Assembly: GCF_014836635.1 (NCBI RefSeq)
Contig: NZ_JACSQL010000002.1
Coordinates: 62,001 to 126,000, forward strand
Source: Paenibacillus gallinarum
Lineage (GTDB): Bacteria; Bacillota; Bacilli; Paenibacillales; Paenibacillaceae
Direction of reading: 5' to 3'
DNA length: 64,000 bases
The notes under the pieces are model-generated. The model was not told where the DNA came from. It worked only from the letters and a program-made list of their open reading frames with translations, and made no database searches. Below are positions 62,684 through 64,000 of this stretch, piece after piece. Position numbers and translations under genes: made by a program. Within the stretch, counting starts at the first letter, position 1, and each line of letters opens with the position of its first letter.

Positions 62684-63709
62684 TTGAGACAGGTCACCAT
62701 ATATGATATTGCAAAAGAAGCAAATGTATCGGTTTCAACTGTATCCCGGGTATTAAACGATACCGCGCCAGTAAAGAGATCTACTCGTGCCAAGATTGAA
62801 GAAGTCATTCAAAAACACAATTTTCAGCCTAATGCGATGGCTAGAAGCCTGCTTACAAATGAAACGGGAATTATCGGTGTAATCGTTCCGGATCTTACCA
62901 ATCCCTTTTTCCCTGAAGTATTCGCCGGAGCGGAAGAAGAGGCGCAGCAGTCGGGACATACATTCTTGCTTAGTAATACAATCGGCGATTATGCTAAGGA
63001 ATCGCAATATCTTAGTATTCTGCGAGAGAAGCGTGTGGACGGTATTATATTTTTGGGAGGAAGGATCAATTTAAAACACTGCGAAGAGCATCTAGTACAG
63101 GAGCTCGTGCAGTGTGCAAGCGTCATTCCGACTGTATTAGTCAATGGAGCTTTACGCAAAACCGACTTGGTTAGGGTAGTCACGGACGAGTCAGCAGGGA
63201 CTGCTCTTGCAGTCCGGCACTTGACCCTACTTGGACATAGAGAAATCGGCTTTATCGGAGGAGAAAGTCATATGACGACAACTTCCATCAAGTTACGGGC
63301 ATTCCGAAAGACGATGAAAGATGAGGGACTCGATGTTCGGGAGGAATGGTTACTACCCGACAGTTTTTCGATTGATTCGGGTAAGCGACAAATGCTGAAG
63401 CTCTTGGCGATGGAGGAGAGACCGACTGCCGTATTCTGTGTCAACGATTATACGGCGATTGGAGCAATTAAGGCAGCAACAGAGGCGGGTTTGTCGATTC
63501 CAGATGACATGTCTATTGTTGGGTTTGATGATATTCCGTTGGCGCATCATTTTATTCCGGAGCTAACTACTGTTTCCCAGCAGGCACATGAGCTGGGCAG
63601 AACGGCAGTTAAAGTGCTAAAAGCGATGATGAACAATGAAAAAGTGAAGAAGCTTACCTCGCTCGAGCCGCAGCTTATTATTCGGCAAAGCTCGGGACTT
63701 CGGAGTTGA
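62684..63709 (+). CDS. LacI-family transcriptional regulator
   Basis: 341 residues. TIYDIAKEANVSVSTVSRVLNDTAPVKRSTRAKIEEVIQKHNFQPNAMARSL is the LacI helix-turn-helix plus hinge; the periplasmic-binding-like core follows (IIGVIVPDLTNPFFPEVFAGAEEEAQQ, GIIFLGG, VVTDESAGTALAVRHLTLLGHREIGFIGG, PTAVFCVNDYTAIGAIKAATEAGLSIPDDMSIVGFDDIPLAHHFIPELTTV). Start TTG 62684, 8 bases after AGGAAGGAAG. Lies between the GH35 gene and the promoter of the next operon, both of which carry the TGAAA-N4-TTTCA palindrome, so it is the likely local repressor responding to a galactoside. Confidence 0.94.
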   Translation: MRQVTIYDIAKEANVSVSTVSRVLNDTAPVKRSTRAKIEEVIQKHNFQPNAMARSLLTNETGIIGVIVPDLTNPFFPEVFAGAEEEAQQSGHTFLLSNTIGDYAKESQYLSILREKRVDGIIFLGGRINLKHCEEHLVQELVQCASVIPTVLVNGALRKTDLVRVVTDESAGTALAVRHLTLLGHREIGFIGGESHMTTTSIKLRAFRKTMKDEGLDVREEWLLPDSFSIDSGKRQMLKLLAMEERPTAVFCVNDYTAIGAIKAATEAGLSIPDDMSIVGFDDIPLAHHFIPELTTVSQQAHELGRTAVKVLKAMMNNEKVKKLTSLEPQLIIRQSSGLRS

Positions 63710-63753
63710 TAAGTCTTCTACAGCACTCTCATAAAAGTGAAATTCTTTTTATA

Positions 63754-63791
63754 AGAGCAGCATCCGAAATGTTGGGTTGCTGCTTTTTAGC
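63754..63791 (+). terminator. terminator of the LacI-type gene
   Basis: GAGCAGCATCC pairs with GGGTTGCTGCT (one mismatch), followed by TTTTA. Confidence 0.75.
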
Positions 63792-63896
63792 GTGCTGAAA
63801 TATTCCCATACTTGAATAATTATTATTCTGGTGAACGGACTAAAATGTTGAAATGTAATTTGAGGAGTGTTAGAAAAAAAGAAACAAATTGTAATA

Positions 63897-63925
63897 TTGA
63901 CCAAATAATGGAATAAGGATATAAT
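63897..63925 (+). promoter_or_regulatory. promoter of a gene starting beyond the right edge
   Basis: TTGACC (63897-63902), 17 bases, TATAAT (63920-63925). The window ends with GGGGGGAGGATAGAA, a strong ribosome site, so a start codon should follow within a few bases. Confidence 0.85.
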
Positions 63926-63939
63926 GAAATGGGTTTCAT
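63924..63939 (+). promoter_or_regulatory. operator-like palindrome overlapping the last promoter
   Basis: ATGAAATGGGTTTCAT: arms ATGAAA/TTTCAT with four centre bases, overlapping the -10 element. Same arms and spacing as 59683-59698, and also preceded by TATA. 13 of 14 with the cre consensus except for the centre. Confidence 0.65.
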
Positions 63940-64000
63940 GAAAACCCTTACATAATCTAATTTACGCGAAAGATGCACTGTTTTTGGGGGGAGGATAGAA

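Noticed and set aside
1..64000. CRISPR arrays, prophage, insertion sequences, integrative elements, rRNA or tRNA genes
   Set aside because: No spaced direct repeats, transposase or integrase motifs, phage structural genes, or tRNA T-loop/CCA patterns were noticed on reading both strands; short tRNAs could still be missed without a search tool.

Overview
The window reads as low-GC chromosomal DNA of an endospore-forming Bacillota, most likely Paenibacillus or a close relative. It has strong AGGAGG-type ribosome binding sites, many GTG/TTG starts, an intact pro-sigma-K gene, spore-coat type genes (CotB-like, YheC/YheD-like ATP-grasp, CotSA-like glycosyltransferase), a GlcT/RAT-controlled ptsG-ptsH-ptsI locus and a SigW-type promoter in front of a YuaF/flotillin pair. 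No rRNA, tRNA, transposase, integrase, phage cluster or CRISPR array was seen. The genus is an inference from gene content; no search was run.

Layout. 0-4.2 kb: end of an alpha/beta hydrolase, HAD phosphatase, sirtuin, aldo/keto reductase, AraC-type regulator. 4.4-8.2 kb: Leloir operon galK-galE-galT, divergent from the AraC gene. 8.4-17.2 kb: iron alcohol dehydrogenase; NfeD-like protein plus flotillin; glcT, RAT/terminator leader, ptsG, ptsH, ptsI. 17.3-20.7 kb: minus-strand operon of a CotB-like protein, a 45-residue membrane peptide, an ArsB-superfamily transporter and a second CotB-related protein. 21.0-25.2 kb: ArsR-like regulator with its palindromic operator and an MFS exporter; a CWC protein; a MutS2-like ATPase without an Smr domain. 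25.2-25.8 kb: gene-free segment with a promoter, a long rod-like RNA (6S-like candidate), a terminator, and a second structured leader. 25.8-30.6 kb: TPP riboswitch, thiM-thiD-thiE, ABC ATPase and permease. 31-34 kb: type I pullulanase with unusual C-terminal modules. 34-49.6 kb: L25/Ctc, HIRAN protein, glycosyltransferase, FabV, YitT, YheC/D-like protein, DUF4850-like lipid-anchored or membrane-anchored protein, ABC exporter, sulfurtransferase, EamA transporter, secreted protein, aldehyde dehydrogenase, truncated chemoreceptor-like protein, DUF6509-like protein. 49.7-55.2 kb: two-component system plus MacB/FtsX-type ABC transporter. 55.2-64 kb: GH2 beta-galactosidase, sigK, GH35 beta-galactosidase, LacI regulator, and the promoter of a gene starting just past the window.

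How it fits together. Much of the window is sugar metabolism. Two cytoplasmic-looking beta-galactosidases (GH2, GH35) would release galactose for galKET; the pullulanase debranches alpha-glucans; PtsG/HPr/EI carry glucose and set the HPr-Ser46 signal for CcpA. cre-like sites lie before the aldo/keto reductase, galK and pullulanase genes. A near-identical imperfect palindrome (TGAAA-N4-TTTCA) overlaps or follows the promoters of the GH35 gene and of the gene beyond the right edge, with the LacI gene between them, which points to one local regulon. Items most worth following up: the rod-like RNA near 25.5-25.7 kb, the CotB-like/transporter operon at 17.8-20.7 kb, the shared operator pair at 59.7/63.9 kb, and the Smr-less MutS2 paralogue.
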